Source: Massilibacillus massiliensis
GTDB taxonomy: Bacteria; Bacillota; Negativicutes; FLKF01
Length of the DNA: 64,000 bases
Assembly: GCF_900086705.1 (NCBI RefSeq)
Contig: NZ_LT575483.1
Span: 2,490,924-2,554,923, forward strand
Reading direction: 5' to 3'
A program made the position numbers and the translations under genes. The notes under the pieces were generated by a model. That model ran no database searches. It saw nothing but the letters and a program-made list of their open reading frames with translations, and was not told the DNA's origin. Shown here in pieces: positions 1-9,143 of the stretch (position 1 is the stretch's first letter; every line of letters starts with the position of its first letter).

Positions 1-459
1 GCCTATCACACGTCAATAGATCCGCTGTTTGAAAAAGATTTGCATCGTTACTATGTACGTTCTGAGTTGGTAAGTGATTTTTCAACTGTCGAGGACGAAT
101 TTCTAAAAATATCGATTTTTGATACCAAGGGTGCTGAGTTTAATAGCAATCGCTTTTTTGCTGGATATCGAGATAAGTTGCAGGTTGCTGTTAGTGCGCC
201 GCATTGGTTGGACGTTATGACGTTAGGTACCAATAAAGGAGTGGCGGTTAAAAAGGTGCAGGAGCATTTTCATTTTAAAGAAAACGAAACGATGGTATTT
301 GGTGATTATTTAAATGATTTAGAAATGATGTCTGCTGCGTACTATAGTTATGCAATGGAAAATGCGCACCCTGACGTAAAACAGAGAGCTCGATTTATAG
401 CGAAATCGAATGCTGAATACGGTGTCATTCGTGCAATTCAAGAAAAAGTGCTGGGGTAA
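1..459 (+). CDS. Cof-type HAD hydrolase, 3' part only
   Basis: The reading frame is open from base 1, so the gene begins outside the window and only about 152 C-terminal residues are present. The segment carries HAD motif III (a Lys in GTNKGVAV) and motif IV (GDYLNDLEMM, the acidic Mg-binding loop), followed by the MENAHPDVK segment typical of Cof/YidA-type sugar-phosphate or FMN phosphatases. HAD motif I and most of the cap domain are missing from view. The protein is a cytosolic phosphatase of unknown substrate. A PHP phosphatase follows 25 bp downstream on the same strand, so the two may be co-transcribed. Confidence 0.85.
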   Translation, partial: AYHTSIDPLFEKDLHRYYVRSELVSDFSTVEDEFLKISIFDTKGAEFNSNRFFAGYRDKLQVAVSAPHWLDVMTLGTNKGVAVKKVQEHFHFKENETMVFGDYLNDLEMMSAAYYSYAMENAHPDVKQRARFIAKSNAEYGVIRAIQEKVLG

Positions 460-484
460 GTTGACGTGAAAGGGCTTGATTTAT

Positions 485-1339
485 GTGAAATTTGATTATC
501 ATATGCATTTTGAATATGGCAGTTATGATTTAAACTGGGTGAAGGGTTTTTTTGAAAGTGCAAAAAAACGGGGGATTGAAGAAATTGGTATTTCTGAGCA
601 TACCCACGGTTTTGTTGAATTTAAAGATTTGTATTATGATGAGTTGATTTTAGATGATGGCGTTGTTGGAACATTTCAACAAAAATGGCTGAAAAAAAAT
701 AAATTCAAATATTCTTTAGACGACTATTTTTGTTTTATGAACGAGCTAAAAGAAAAAGGTTATCCTGTTAAAATAGGAATTGAGATTTGCAATTTTCAAA
801 ATCAAAAACATGTCAAAGAGATTATTGGAAAATATGATTTTGATTATGTAATTGGGTCAGTGCATTTTCTAAAAGGATGGGGATATGATTTTTCGGATAT
901 TAAAACGGAATGGAGTCGTCATACATTAGAAGATATCTATACTTGGTATGCACAAGAGATTGAAAACTTATGCAGCGGCGGTCTTTACGATATACTTGGG
1001 CATCCCTTTAATATACGATTGTTTAAAAATATTCCGACATTTGACGTTCGTCCGATTTTGGAACGTGTCGCAAAAGCATTAAAGCAGGCGAATATGGCGA
1101 TTGATATCAACACAGGTACACTTTATCGTTACCCGATTGCGGAAATTTCTCCGTATCCAGATTTCTTAGAAGTGGCACGTGCTTATGATTTACCAATTAT
1201 TACATCATCAGATGCACATCAACCGGAAGATTGCGGCCGTTATATTGATAAGGCTGTAGAATATGCAAAGGCCTATGGTTATGACAGTGTGTTAACATTC
1301 AGCAATCGTAAGGCGGTTGCTAGAAGATTTGATGAATAG
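485..1339 (+). CDS. PHP-domain phosphoesterase, histidinol-phosphatase (HisK) family
   Basis: About 284 residues of a PHP metal-dependent phosphatase. Metal-ligand motifs are in the expected order: DYHMH near the N-terminus, SEHTHG (~res 37), GSVHF (~res 125), LGHPFN (~res 176) and SSDAHQPEDCG near the C-terminus. The family hydrolyses histidinol phosphate or related phosphomonoesters using a trinuclear metal site. No his genes are nearby, so a role in histidine synthesis is not supported by context. I prefer the GTG at 485, because AAAGGG lies 10 nt upstream; an in-frame TTG at 476 has almost no spacing to it. Confidence 0.85.
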   Translation: MKFDYHMHFEYGSYDLNWVKGFFESAKKRGIEEIGISEHTHGFVEFKDLYYDELILDDGVVGTFQQKWLKKNKFKYSLDDYFCFMNELKEKGYPVKIGIEICNFQNQKHVKEIIGKYDFDYVIGSVHFLKGWGYDFSDIKTEWSRHTLEDIYTWYAQEIENLCSGGLYDILGHPFNIRLFKNIPTFDVRPILERVAKALKQANMAIDINTGTLYRYPIAEISPYPDFLEVARAYDLPIITSSDAHQPEDCGRYIDKAVEYAKAYGYDSVLTFSNRKAVARRFDE

Positions 1340-1424
1340 AGAAACTTTTTTCAGTGAGAAGTGATAGAAGATAGAAGCGTTGTTTTACGGGAAGGTTGAG
1401 GAAGCATGAAGAGAGGGATACCGA

Positions 1425-3143
1425 TTGCAGGATTCTTTGTTATTTCAAATGGTCGAGCGCATGAGCATGGCGGCAACGCTGGCTTTTATTTTATCGCAGA
1501 CCAGTATTTTTCGTAGAATTAATTATAGTTATGTTTCAACTGCGGATAAGGTAAAGATTGCAATTATCTTTGGTTTGATCGGCATTACTGGAACTTATGC
1601 AGGTATTCCTGTTCATGATGCTTTAGCAAATTCCAGAGTGATTGGTGTTATGGCAGCAGGCTTAATTGGCGGTCCGACTGTTGGTGTTATGGCGGGATTT
1701 GTAGCCGGTGGTCATCGATATTTCATGGGTGGATTTACAGCATTTTCATGTTCATTGGCCAATATTTGTGAAGGCTTGCTGGCGGGTTTAATTCGTCGTT
1801 ATTATCCTTCTAATCCTGTACCGTGGTGGGTTGCCTTACTTAGCGGGATCGTTGGGGAAACGATGCAAATGTGCATTATTCTTTTGACTGCCAAACCTTT
1901 TGATATGGCATATGCATTGGTTGAAAATATTGCAGTGCCAATGATTGTCGCTAATTCGATTGGTCTTGCAATTTTCATGCTGATTATCAAAACTACGATG
2001 GATGTACAGCTGCGCGCCGGTGCGATGCAGGCACAAAAAGCATTGATGATCGCGGCACAAACGCTGCCGTATTTTAGACGTGGTTTATATAGTGAATCAG
2101 CAAAAGCTGCGGCAAGGATTGTTTATGAAAAGGGTGGATATCATGCTGTCGCTGTGACGGATACAGAAAAGGTGCTGGCTTTTATTGGTGTTGAGGCACA
2201 ACATCATTTATCGGAAAATAAAGGATTCACAAAAGCAACGAATCGAGCGTTGATCAGCGGAGATGTTTATATTGCGAGAACACCGGCGGAAATTGGCTGC
2301 AAGTGCCAAAAGTGTTCACTAACAAGTGCGATTATTGTACCATTAAAGTGTGGTAAGCAAGTGATCGGAACATTCAAGCTCTATCATACAAATAGTAATT
2401 TATTGAACGAATCCGATGTTGTGTTTGCAAACGGGCTGGCGGATTTGTTTTCGATTCAACTTGAATTGGCTGAAATCGATCGCCAGACAAAACAGGCTGC
2501 ACATGCCGAGTTAAAAGCTTTGCAGGCCCAGATTAACCCACATTTTTTGTTTAATACGTTGAATACAATTATATCGTTGGTAAGAACTCAACCGGAGCTG
2601 GCGAGAGAATTATTGGTAAAGCTTAGTTCAATTTTTCGGTTTACGCTGCGGAAAACGGGCCGAAATATTACTTTGAGTGAAGAAATCACACAGGTGCGGG
2701 CTTATCTAGCGATAGAAAAAGCACGGTGTGGAGAAAAACTGACGATTCGAGAAGAGATTGATGTAAACGCAGATATTTATATGATCCCATCTCTTACGAT
2801 ACAGCCAATTATTGAAAATGCGATTGTACACGGATTAAAACGAAAAATTGATGGCGGTACGATCATTCTTCATATCGAAGAATGTGAAGAGGCGATAAAA
2901 ATAAAAGTGATGGATGATGGCATTGGAATGGATTTGTCAAAGAAAAATCCATTGCAGGAAACATCGGAAGGCCATATTGGACTAAAAAATGTAGATGAAC
3001 GCTTACATAGCCAATATGGTGTTGCATATGGTGTGACTTTGGAAAGTGTAGTCAATCAGGGGACGACTGTAACGATTAAGATACCGAAAATACCAAATTC
3101 TACTGCGGAGGACGATGCTTGTGCTAAAAGTTTTGATTATTGA
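1425..3143 (+). CDS. LytS-family sensor histidine kinase (BtsS/YpdA type)
   Basis: 572 residues. The N-terminal ~190 residues form the 5TM-5TMR_LYT membrane sensor (signature RVIGVMAAGLIGGPTVGV). A GAF-like domain with a CKCQKC cysteine cluster follows (~res 215-345). The His_kinase dimerisation segment has its phospho-acceptor His in QINPHFLFN (~res 370), and a HATPase domain has ENAIVHGL and DDGIGM. The start is a TTG preceded by GAGAGGG. The gene overlaps the LytTR response regulator by 29 bp, so the two are translationally coupled. The CstA-type carrier immediately downstream matches the BtsSR-BtsT and YpdAB arrangements, in which LytS kinases sense extracellular pyruvate. Pyruvate sensing here is inference. 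Confidence 0.92.
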   Translation: MQDSLLFQMVERMSMAATLAFILSQTSIFRRINYSYVSTADKVKIAIIFGLIGITGTYAGIPVHDALANSRVIGVMAAGLIGGPTVGVMAGFVAGGHRYFMGGFTAFSCSLANICEGLLAGLIRRYYPSNPVPWWVALLSGIVGETMQMCIILLTAKPFDMAYALVENIAVPMIVANSIGLAIFMLIIKTTMDVQLRAGAMQAQKALMIAAQTLPYFRRGLYSESAKAAARIVYEKGGYHAVAVTDTEKVLAFIGVEAQHHLSENKGFTKATNRALISGDVYIARTPAEIGCKCQKCSLTSAIIVPLKCGKQVIGTFKLYHTNSNLLNESDVVFANGLADLFSIQLELAEIDRQTKQAAHAELKALQAQINPHFLFNTLNTIISLVRTQPELARELLVKLSSIFRFTLRKTGRNITLSEEITQVRAYLAIEKARCGEKLTIREEIDVNADIYMIPSLTIQPIIENAIVHGLKRKIDGGTIILHIEECEEAIKIKVMDDGIGMDLSKKNPLQETSEGHIGLKNVDERLHSQYGVAYGVTLESVVNQGTTVTIKIPKIPNSTAEDDACAKSFDY

Positions 3144-3879
3144 TGATGAGATGCCGGCACGTGATGAACTAAAATATTTATTGTCTTTTGAGCGTGATGT
3201 TGAGGTAATTGGAGATGCGGATAATATCGCAGAAGCAGTAGAACTTGCGGTTAAATTGCAGCCGGATGTAATTTTTTTAGATATTAATATGCGAGAAATG
3301 AATGGACTAGAGGCATCGGCTATCTTTAGAAGTGTCGTAAAATCGACGATGATTGTCTTTGCTACAGCTTATGATGAATACGCATTGAAAGCATTTGAAA
3401 TTGGTGCTGTAGATTATATTTTGAAACCTTTTGAACAAGAAAGAATCAGTAAAACAATTATGCGATTGAAAAATTATCAACCGGAAGAATGGAATACAGC
3501 GGCCAAGCAAATTGATGTTGCACTTAGTCAAAGTAAGGTTTCTGTACAAAAGCTGCCAGTCGAAAAGTCGGGGAAAATTATTTTGTTAAATTATCATGAG
3601 ATTGTGTATGCCTATGCACATAATGGAATGGTAACCGTTGTAACGGAGCATGAAGAATTGAATTATAGCGGTACGTTATCTGAATTACAAGGACGCGTAG
3701 TAGAAACGACTTTGCTTCGTGTACATAAAAGTTATATCGTAAATCTAGACAAAGTCAAAGAAGTAGTTCCATGGTTTAAAGGAACGTACTGGTTGAAAAT
3801 GGACAGTAGTAGTAAGGTAGAAATACCAATCAGCAAAAGTCAAATTAAGGAAATAAAGACGATTTTTGGGTTAAAATAA
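3115..3879 (+). CDS. LytTR-family response regulator (BtsR/YpdB type)
   Basis: 254 residues. The receiver domain has the DD pair (LIIDDEMPARDEL), phospho-acceptor Asp in VIFLDINMREMNG, T/A switch residue (FATAYDEYA) and conserved Lys (DYILKPF). The C-terminal LytTR DNA-binding domain begins around residue 150 and includes LLRVHKSYIVNLDKV. The ATG lies inside the end of the kinase gene with GCGGAGG just upstream. It is the cognate regulator of the preceding kinase, and its likely target is the downstream cstA-like gene. LytTR proteins bind direct repeats; a candidate pair lies at 3879-3897. Confidence 0.93.
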   Translation: MLVLKVLIIDDEMPARDELKYLLSFERDVEVIGDADNIAEAVELAVKLQPDVIFLDINMREMNGLEASAIFRSVVKSTMIVFATAYDEYALKAFEIGAVDYILKPFEQERISKTIMRLKNYQPEEWNTAAKQIDVALSQSKVSVQKLPVEKSGKIILLNYHEIVYAYAHNGMVTVVTEHEELNYSGTLSELQGRVVETTLLRVHKSYIVNLDKVKEVVPWFKGTYWLKMDSSSKVEIPISKSQIKEIKTIFGLK

Positions 3880-3897
3880 TCGTTTCTGATCGTTTAT
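3879..3897 (+). promoter_or_regulatory. Candidate LytTR direct repeat upstream of the cstA-like gene
   Basis: Two copies of ATCGTTTNT start exactly 10 bp apart at 3879 and 3889, immediately after the regulator's stop codon and 130-150 bp before the carrier's start. They partly resemble LytTR half-sites, but typical LytTR sites are spaced about two helical turns apart. The call is therefore tentative. Confidence 0.3.
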
Positions 3898-4027
3898 CCA
3901 TAATTTCTGTTCAATGTCTACTTTCTTCCATTCATAGAGTTTTTATTTCTTAATGGATGAATTTGGGCTAACATGAAATTGCAATTTAATTTCAGAAAAT
4001 TAAATTAATTTGCAAGGAGGAATTATC

Positions 4028-5809
4028 ATGATGAATGGTCTTTATCTTGTTATTATTTCAGCACTTGTCTTGACGATTTGTTATCGTTATTATGGCGCGT
4101 TTATGGCGGCAAAGGTTTTGGCGCTGGATCCAAATCGTCCAACACCAGCGGTTGTGAACGATGATGGTCATGACTACGTACCAACGAACAAATGGGTAAC
4201 ATTTGGTCATCATTTTGCGGCGATTGCCGGCGCAGGTCCGCTTGTAGGTCCAGTACTTGCAGCACAATTCGGTTATCTGCCGGGAACCATCTGGTTGTTA
4301 GTTGGTGCTTGTATCGGTGGAGCGGTCCACGATATTATTATTTTATTTGCATCTATGCGCCACAATGGTTTATCCATAGCCGAAATTGCAAAAGCGGAAA
4401 TCGGTAAATCTACCGGACTCGCGGCTGCAATTGCAGTAATTTTTATTTTGGTTATAACAATGGCAGGGATGGCAATTGCTGTTGCCAATGCTTTGTTTAA
4501 CAGCCCTTGGGGTGCATTTACGGTAGGGGCAACAATTCCGATCGCATTATTTGTTGGTGTCTACATGCGTTATTTGCGCCCAGGGCATATTGGGGAAGCC
4601 TCTTTTATTGGGGTAGTATTAGTTTTGGCGGCCGTATTTGCCGGTCCGTGGATTCAACAGTCTTCATTAGCACCATTTTTCACATTAAGTCGTCTGCAAC
4701 TTGATATTATTTTACCGATTTATGGGTTTATTGCAGCGGCATTGCCTGTGTGGCTGCTTTTAGCACCACGTGATTATTTAAGTACGTATATGAAAATTGG
4801 TACAATTGGAGCTTTAGCTCTGGGGATCATTTTTGTTCAACCAGAAATTCAAATGCCGGCGATTACAGAATTTATTAACGGCGGCGGTCCTGTTATACCA
4901 GGTCCAGTTTGGCCATTTGTTTGTATTACAATTGCTTGCGGTGCGATTTCTGGATTCCATTCAATTATTGCTACAGGTACAACACCTAAAATGGTAAGTA
5001 ATGAACGTGAAATATTACCGATTGGATTTGGAGCAATGCTTGCAGAATCGTTTGTCGGTATCATGGCCTTGATTGCGGCAACCAGTTTATTTCCGGCAGA
5101 TTATTTTGCGATTAACAGTGCACCTGCTGCGTTTGAAAAATTAGGGATGGCAGTACAAGAATTACCGATGTTATCACAAATGGTCGGTGAAGATGTTGCT
5201 GGTCGTCCGGGCGGGGCAGTATCCCTGGCAGTAGGTATGGCACATATCTTCTCAAAGATTCCAGGGCTTGGAGAATTCATGTCGTTCTTGTATCATTTTG
5301 CAATTATGTTTGAAGCTTTATTCATCTTGACGATTATTGATGCCGGTACGCGTGTTGGCCGTTATCTGTTACAAGAAATTGGCGGGATGGTATATAAACC
5401 TCTAGGTGATGTGCATTGGACACCCGGTATTATCTTTACGAGTGCCTTGATTTCTGGGGCTTGGGGATATTTGGTGTTTGGTGGTTCGATCGCATCCATT
5501 TGGCCTCTATTTGGCTTATCCAATCAATTGCTCGCGAGCATGACGCTGGCGATTGGAACAACAGTACTCTTGCGCATGGGAAAAGGAAAATATATATGGA
5601 CGACGCTGATTCCGTTATGCTTTATGATTGCCACAGCATTGACGGCAGGTTTTTATAACATTTTCCAATTCTATTTACCAAAAGGTCAATTTTTACTAGC
5701 AGGTGCAAGTGCAATTATGATGGTTTTAATTGTATTTGTTATCATGAATTCAATTAAGGTGTGGTTTGAGATTACAAAAACAGATAAGACTGCAAAAGTG
5801 TCTCTTTAA
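4028..5809 (+). CDS. cstA: CstA-family peptide/pyruvate carrier
   Basis: About 593 residues, the usual size for CstA/BtsT. The protein opens with a TM helix and the diagnostic motif TFGHHFAAIAGAGPLVGPVLAAQ, followed by many hydrophobic helices. The CstA conserved segment (ISGFHSIIATGTTPKMV) and the late FGLSNQLLASM motif are present. AAGGAGG lies 7 nt before ATG 4028 (ATG 4031 is an alternative); an upstream TTG overlaps the Shine-Dalgarno and is rejected. Family members import peptides or act as proton-pyruvate symporters. The adjacent LytS/LytTR pair favours the pyruvate-type role, but the sequence alone cannot fix the substrate. Confidence 0.93.
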   Translation: MMNGLYLVIISALVLTICYRYYGAFMAAKVLALDPNRPTPAVVNDDGHDYVPTNKWVTFGHHFAAIAGAGPLVGPVLAAQFGYLPGTIWLLVGACIGGAVHDIIILFASMRHNGLSIAEIAKAEIGKSTGLAAAIAVIFILVITMAGMAIAVANALFNSPWGAFTVGATIPIALFVGVYMRYLRPGHIGEASFIGVVLVLAAVFAGPWIQQSSLAPFFTLSRLQLDIILPIYGFIAAALPVWLLLAPRDYLSTYMKIGTIGALALGIIFVQPEIQMPAITEFINGGGPVIPGPVWPFVCITIACGAISGFHSIIATGTTPKMVSNEREILPIGFGAMLAESFVGIMALIAATSLFPADYFAINSAPAAFEKLGMAVQELPMLSQMVGEDVAGRPGGAVSLAVGMAHIFSKIPGLGEFMSFLYHFAIMFEALFILTIIDAGTRVGRYLLQEIGGMVYKPLGDVHWTPGIIFTSALISGAWGYLVFGGSIASIWPLFGLSNQLLASMTLAIGTTVLLRMGKGKYIWTTLIPLCFMIATALTAGFYNIFQFYLPKGQFLLAGASAIMMVLIVFVIMNSIKVWFEITKTDKTAKVSL

Positions 5810-5826
5810 ATTAAAAGTGAAAAGTT

Positions 5827-5879
5827 TTTTTCATCCTTCGGAACGTCTTTTTCCGGAAAAGGCCGGGGACGAAAACGAT
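5827..5879 (+). repeat. Dispersed ~53-bp repeat, copy A
   Basis: The stretch just after the cstA stop (core CATCCTTCGGAACGT, then TTTTTCCGGAAAAGGCC and ACGAAAA) recurs in inverted orientation at 51701-51755 with only a few substitutions and indels. It contains the small inverted repeat TTTTCCGGAAAA. Both copies lie just past the stop codon of an operon's last gene. It is non-coding; the origin is unknown. Confidence 0.75.
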
Positions 5880-5880
5880 A

Positions 5881-5907
5881 GGGGGACGCATTTTTAATGC
5901 GCCCCCT
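5881..5907. terminator. Shared terminator between cstA and the convergent gene
   Basis: A hairpin GGGGG-A-CGCAT / ATGCG-CCCCC with one bulged A closes the intergenic space between two convergent genes, with a short T stretch after it. Confidence 0.75.
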
Positions 5908-5915
5908 TAGTTTGT

Positions 5916-6479
5916 TTAGTGTTTAATCGATGGTTTTGGTGGAATTTCAATTTTGGTTTCATAGCGTGCGATTGCGTGCGTAAGCATTGCATCTGAAGAG
6001 TAAGATTGCCAAATCGATTGGATGTTGGTGATATATTGATCTTTATTAAATTCTGTCGTGCGTTGTTTTTTGGTGCTTTCAATTAAGGTGTTAAAGAAGT
6101 CGTCAGGTAACGTGATCGTACGCATAGCAAGTAAGATATCAAGCCGACTGTCAACGAGGTATAAGCTGATCGTTTTTTCAGCGGGATTTTCTAAGTTTGG
6201 CTGTTGGTCTTTTGTATGAAAATGTACAGAATAAGGACAATCTCCCCAGCCGTTGATAATGCCATCTATTTTATATAATAAGAAAATAATATCTTTTTCT
6301 ACGAAGAGTCCTAACTCAATTTTTCCGGTGCGAAAGGCCTCAATGGCGATTAAATCTACTGTGCTTAATTTTAAGATAAACATTGCGCCGTTGATATCAT
6401 ATTGAAAAATGCCGCCATCTCCCTGCGCTTGGATCGGTAGTGGAAACTTCTCTCCAACTTGAAAATTTGTATATGACAT
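5916..6479 (-). CDS. Conserved-looking hypothetical protein, 187 aa
   Basis: I do not recognise this protein. It is predicted soluble, without a signal peptide or TM segment, and rich in beta-strand-like stretches (GGIFQYDINGAMFILKLS, IELGLFVEKDIIFLLYKI). A C-terminal tail follows that is charged, then proline-rich. A clear GGAGG precedes the ATG, and it is transcribed convergently to cstA behind a shared terminator, so it is a real gene. Nothing in the neighbourhood suggests a function. Confidence 0.75.
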   Translation of the reverse strand: MSYTNFQVGEKFPLPIQAQGDGGIFQYDINGAMFILKLSTVDLIAIEAFRTGKIELGLFVEKDIIFLLYKIDGIINGWGDCPYSVHFHTKDQQPNLENPAEKTISLYLVDSRLDILLAMRTITLPDDFFNTLIESTKKQRTTEFNKDQYITNIQSIWQSYSSDAMLTHAIARYETKIEIPPKPSIKH

Positions 6480-6650
6480 GAAAACCTCCGAATTTTGATA
6501 TTTGCTAAGTTCATAACTATTTTTATACTATATCATATTTTATGATAAATAAAAAAGATGATAATTTCAGTGAACGGAGAAAGGTGAATATCATTTTTGA
6601 GCGAAATAAGGAATTATATCGTAATAAATTTTTTACAAGGAAGTGTATTT

Positions 6651-7487
6651 ATGGCAGAATCGGTATTATTAAATGCATTTGTAAGCGTAGTTGATGTTAT
6701 TCCTAAGCTTTTAGTTAGTAAAATTGGTATGGTTGTTTGTGATAAAGAAAAGTGGATTGCTTCTAGTGCTATTGAAGAAATAAAAAGGCAAATTGTGATT
6801 GGTGATGTGATTAAACCCGGGGCGGCAGTTCATACAGCGATGCAGAAAAATAGGCGTGTCGTTGTTGAGGTTGCAAAGGAAGTGTATGGGATTCCCTATA
6901 TTGCCGTGAGTATACCAATTGTTGATCATGGTGTAGTTGTAGGGGCCGTTGCAATTCATGAATCTTTAGAAAGAAAACAAGTATTGCAAGAGACTGCAAA
7001 TCATCTTTCTGATGCTGCAGATGTAATGTCAGAGGCAATGCAATCAATCCTACTGCAGGCAAAGCAGATGACTGCCACAAGTCATAATCTTAGGGAATTA
7101 GTAAACACAGCCCACAAAGAAGTAAGTGAAACAGATTCTGTAATTAGTTTTATTAAAAATGTTGCGAGTGAGACAAACTTGTTAGGACTCAATGCGGCAA
7201 TCGAGGCGGCGCGTGTTGGTGAGCAAGGTCGTGGTTTTGGTGTAGTTGCAACAGAGGTACGAAAGCTGGCTGAGAATAGTGCGACTTCTGCAACAGAGAT
7301 TACACAAACTTTGACGCAGATCAACGCATCAATTGCGAGAATTAATGAAGAAATTGAGGTTGTCGATTCGGTGAATTTGAAGCAATCAGATACGATTGAA
7401 AATATTGCCGGAAAAAGTAAAGAATTGCAAGATATTGCACAAAGATTAGCTGCGATTGCAGCGGAGTTGAATAAAGAAAATGAGTAG
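6651..7487 (+). CDS. Soluble methyl-accepting chemotaxis-like protein (YfmS-like)
   Basis: About 278 residues with no TM segment. The N-terminal ~105 residues form a small ligand-binding-like domain ([17 protein letters not shown]). The C-terminal part is a coiled coil with the MCP signalling hairpin ([38 protein letters not shown], discontinuous key residues E-N-L-L-N-A-E-A-A-R-E-G-R-G-F-V-A-E-V-R-L-A). This hairpin tip binds CheA/CheW. The ATG at 6651 follows AAGGAAG; the longer in-frame start at 6597 lacks a good ribosome site. The cytosolic location suggests an intracellular signal. A diguanylate cyclase lies downstream, but a terminator separates them. Confidence 0.88.
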   Translation: MAESVLLNAFVSVVDVIPKLLVSKIGMVVCDKEKWIASSAIEEIKRQIVIGDVIKPGAAVHTAMQKNRRVVVEVAKEVYGIPYIAVSIPIVDHGVVVGAVAIHESLERKQVLQETANHLSDAADVMSEAMQSILLQAKQMTATSHNLRELVNTAHKEVSETDSVISFIKNVASETNLLGLNAAIEAARVGEQGRGFGVVATEVRKLAENSATSATEITQTLTQINASIARINEEIEVVDSVNLKQSDTIENIAGKSKELQDIAQRLAAIAAELNKENE

Positions 7488-7562
7488 AGTCAAAGGGGCA
7501 GTAGAACAGATTTTAATAGAATGTATTGATAGATGAAATATTTTTATTTTGCTTAAGTATGG

Positions 7563-7586
7563 ATACCAGTATTATTTACTGGTATT
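7563..7586 (+). terminator. Rho-independent terminator of the chemoreceptor gene
   Basis: Stem ATACCAGTA / TACTGGTAT followed by a run of T. Confidence 0.8.
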
Positions 7587-7733
7587 TTTTGTGCTTTTAT
7601 AGGGGCGCTTTGTAGATATTATTCCTGTTGCGTAAACGATTGGATAATGTTAAAAGAATATGTAATTTATACTGATAGGAATTCTATAAATTTTATGATA
7701 AAATAGCCGTAAAATGGTTGAATAATTTAAAAC

Positions 7734-7749
7734 GTATTTCTAGAAATAC
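7734..7749. promoter_or_regulatory. 16-bp perfect palindrome upstream of the diguanylate cyclase
   Basis: GTATTTCTAGAAATAC is perfectly self-complementary and ends 33 bp before the preferred cyclase start. It is a plausible dimeric-regulator operator; the regulator is unknown. Confidence 0.4.
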
Positions 7750-7782
7750 AGTGGTCGTGGAATGGAAAGAGGATTGTTCATT

Positions 7783-8862
7783 ATGCTACAAAAAAAATTA
7801 GCGATTTTCTTTGGCAGCGATCTCCCATTACAGGAAAGATTATATTATGCCGTATCTGGCATTGGGATGATAAGTGCTTTACTAGGTCTGTTGAGTTCTT
7901 TTATCGTTGGTCTTTCTTTGGCAGGAATCTTAGCCTCGGCGGCTTGTTTCGTTATGCTGGTTATTATTTTGGTTTATGTTTTGAAAACAAAAAATTTTAA
8001 ACGAGCATCAATGTTAACGAGTTTGGCTTTTAATCTGTTGATATTTCCAATCAATTTTATTTATTCTGGTGGCATAGACGGTGGAATGCCGCTCTATTTT
8101 ATTATGGGGATCTTTTTCACTTTTTTATTGATTAGAGGGAAGAAACGACGCTATTTGATTAGTCTATATTTAGTCTTATATACTATGCTCATGACATTTA
8201 GCGTGTACAATCCGGCAATCATTGTTCCCTTTGTAAGTGAAAGAGCTCGTTTAATTGATATGATTTTTGCACTTGTCATTGTGTCTGTTTTTACTGGTGT
8301 AGTGATCAGTATTGTAGCGTATGAATATTCTATGGATCATCAGAAAGTTGAGCGTTTAAATCGACGGCTTAATCAATTTGCAATAAAGGATTCACTTACG
8401 AATTTGTTCAATCGCAGATATTTAATGAGTCAGCTAGAAAAACAAATTGAAAGAGCGAAAAGAGAGAAATGCTGTTTGGCGTTAATTATTTTTGATATTG
8501 ATTATTTTAAAAATATTAATGATACGTATGGTCATTTGATTGGTGATGAAGTGTTAAAAAATTTCTCCAATCTACTTGCGAATGAAATACGTGGCAATGA
8601 TATTGTCGGGCGATATGGTGGAGAAGAATTTTTTATTATTTTGGCTGAATCGGACTGTAATGGAGCATTTTATATTGCAGAACGAATAAGGAATAAAGTA
8701 TATCAAAGTATATTATCTAAGCAAGTAAAAGACCCGATTACGGTTAGTGGAGGAATCGGAACTTATCATTCTCCGATGAGTGTTGAGGAATTAATTGCTG
8801 TTGCTGACAAAAATCTCTATAAAGCAAAATATGCTGGCAGAAATAAAATCATTAGCGCCTAG
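7783..8862 (+). CDS. Membrane-bound diguanylate cyclase (GGDEF)
   Basis: About 359 residues. Five to six TM helices occupy the first ~190 residues, without a recognisable periplasmic sensor. A GGDEF domain follows, with DSLTNLFNRRYL, FDIDYFKNINDTYGH and an intact active-site loop GRYGGEEFFI. No RxxD inhibitory site is evident immediately before the active site (residues there read EIRGND, so R-x-x-D at one offset position is possible). It should make cyclic di-GMP at the membrane. ATG 7783 has AAAGAGGA 9 nt upstream; the in-frame ATG at 7762 is less well placed. A palindrome sits just upstream. Confidence 0.92.
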   Translation: MLQKKLAIFFGSDLPLQERLYYAVSGIGMISALLGLLSSFIVGLSLAGILASAACFVMLVIILVYVLKTKNFKRASMLTSLAFNLLIFPINFIYSGGIDGGMPLYFIMGIFFTFLLIRGKKRRYLISLYLVLYTMLMTFSVYNPAIIVPFVSERARLIDMIFALVIVSVFTGVVISIVAYEYSMDHQKVERLNRRLNQFAIKDSLTNLFNRRYLMSQLEKQIERAKREKCCLALIIFDIDYFKNINDTYGHLIGDEVLKNFSNLLANEIRGNDIVGRYGGEEFFIILAESDCNGAFYIAERIRNKVYQSILSKQVKDPITVSGGIGTYHSPMSVEELIAVADKNLYKAKYAGRNKIISA

Positions 8863-8943
8863 AAAGTTTTGAGTATAGATAATCTAGCTTTGTAGTAGCT
8901 TATAAGCGGAGCAGCTCATTGCCATAAATATTTTTTAATGACT

Positions 8944-8978
8944 TAAGCCTTGTATAGATTGTACAAGGCTATCTTTTT
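8944..8978 (+). terminator. Terminator of the diguanylate cyclase gene
   Basis: Stem AGCCTTGTA / TACAAGGCT followed by ATCTTTTTT. Confidence 0.8.
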
Positions 8979-9143
8979 TGCAAAATAAAGCATTTAGAGA
9001 AGAACTTTGTTTAATTTGGTAAAATACATGTATTAAATTGGAAGGATATGCTTTGTTTATCGAGAATATAAAGATATATTATGGGAAAATTCGCAATGAA
9101 ACCATAAAAATTTTATGTATTATTTCAGCTTTTAGGAGATTAT

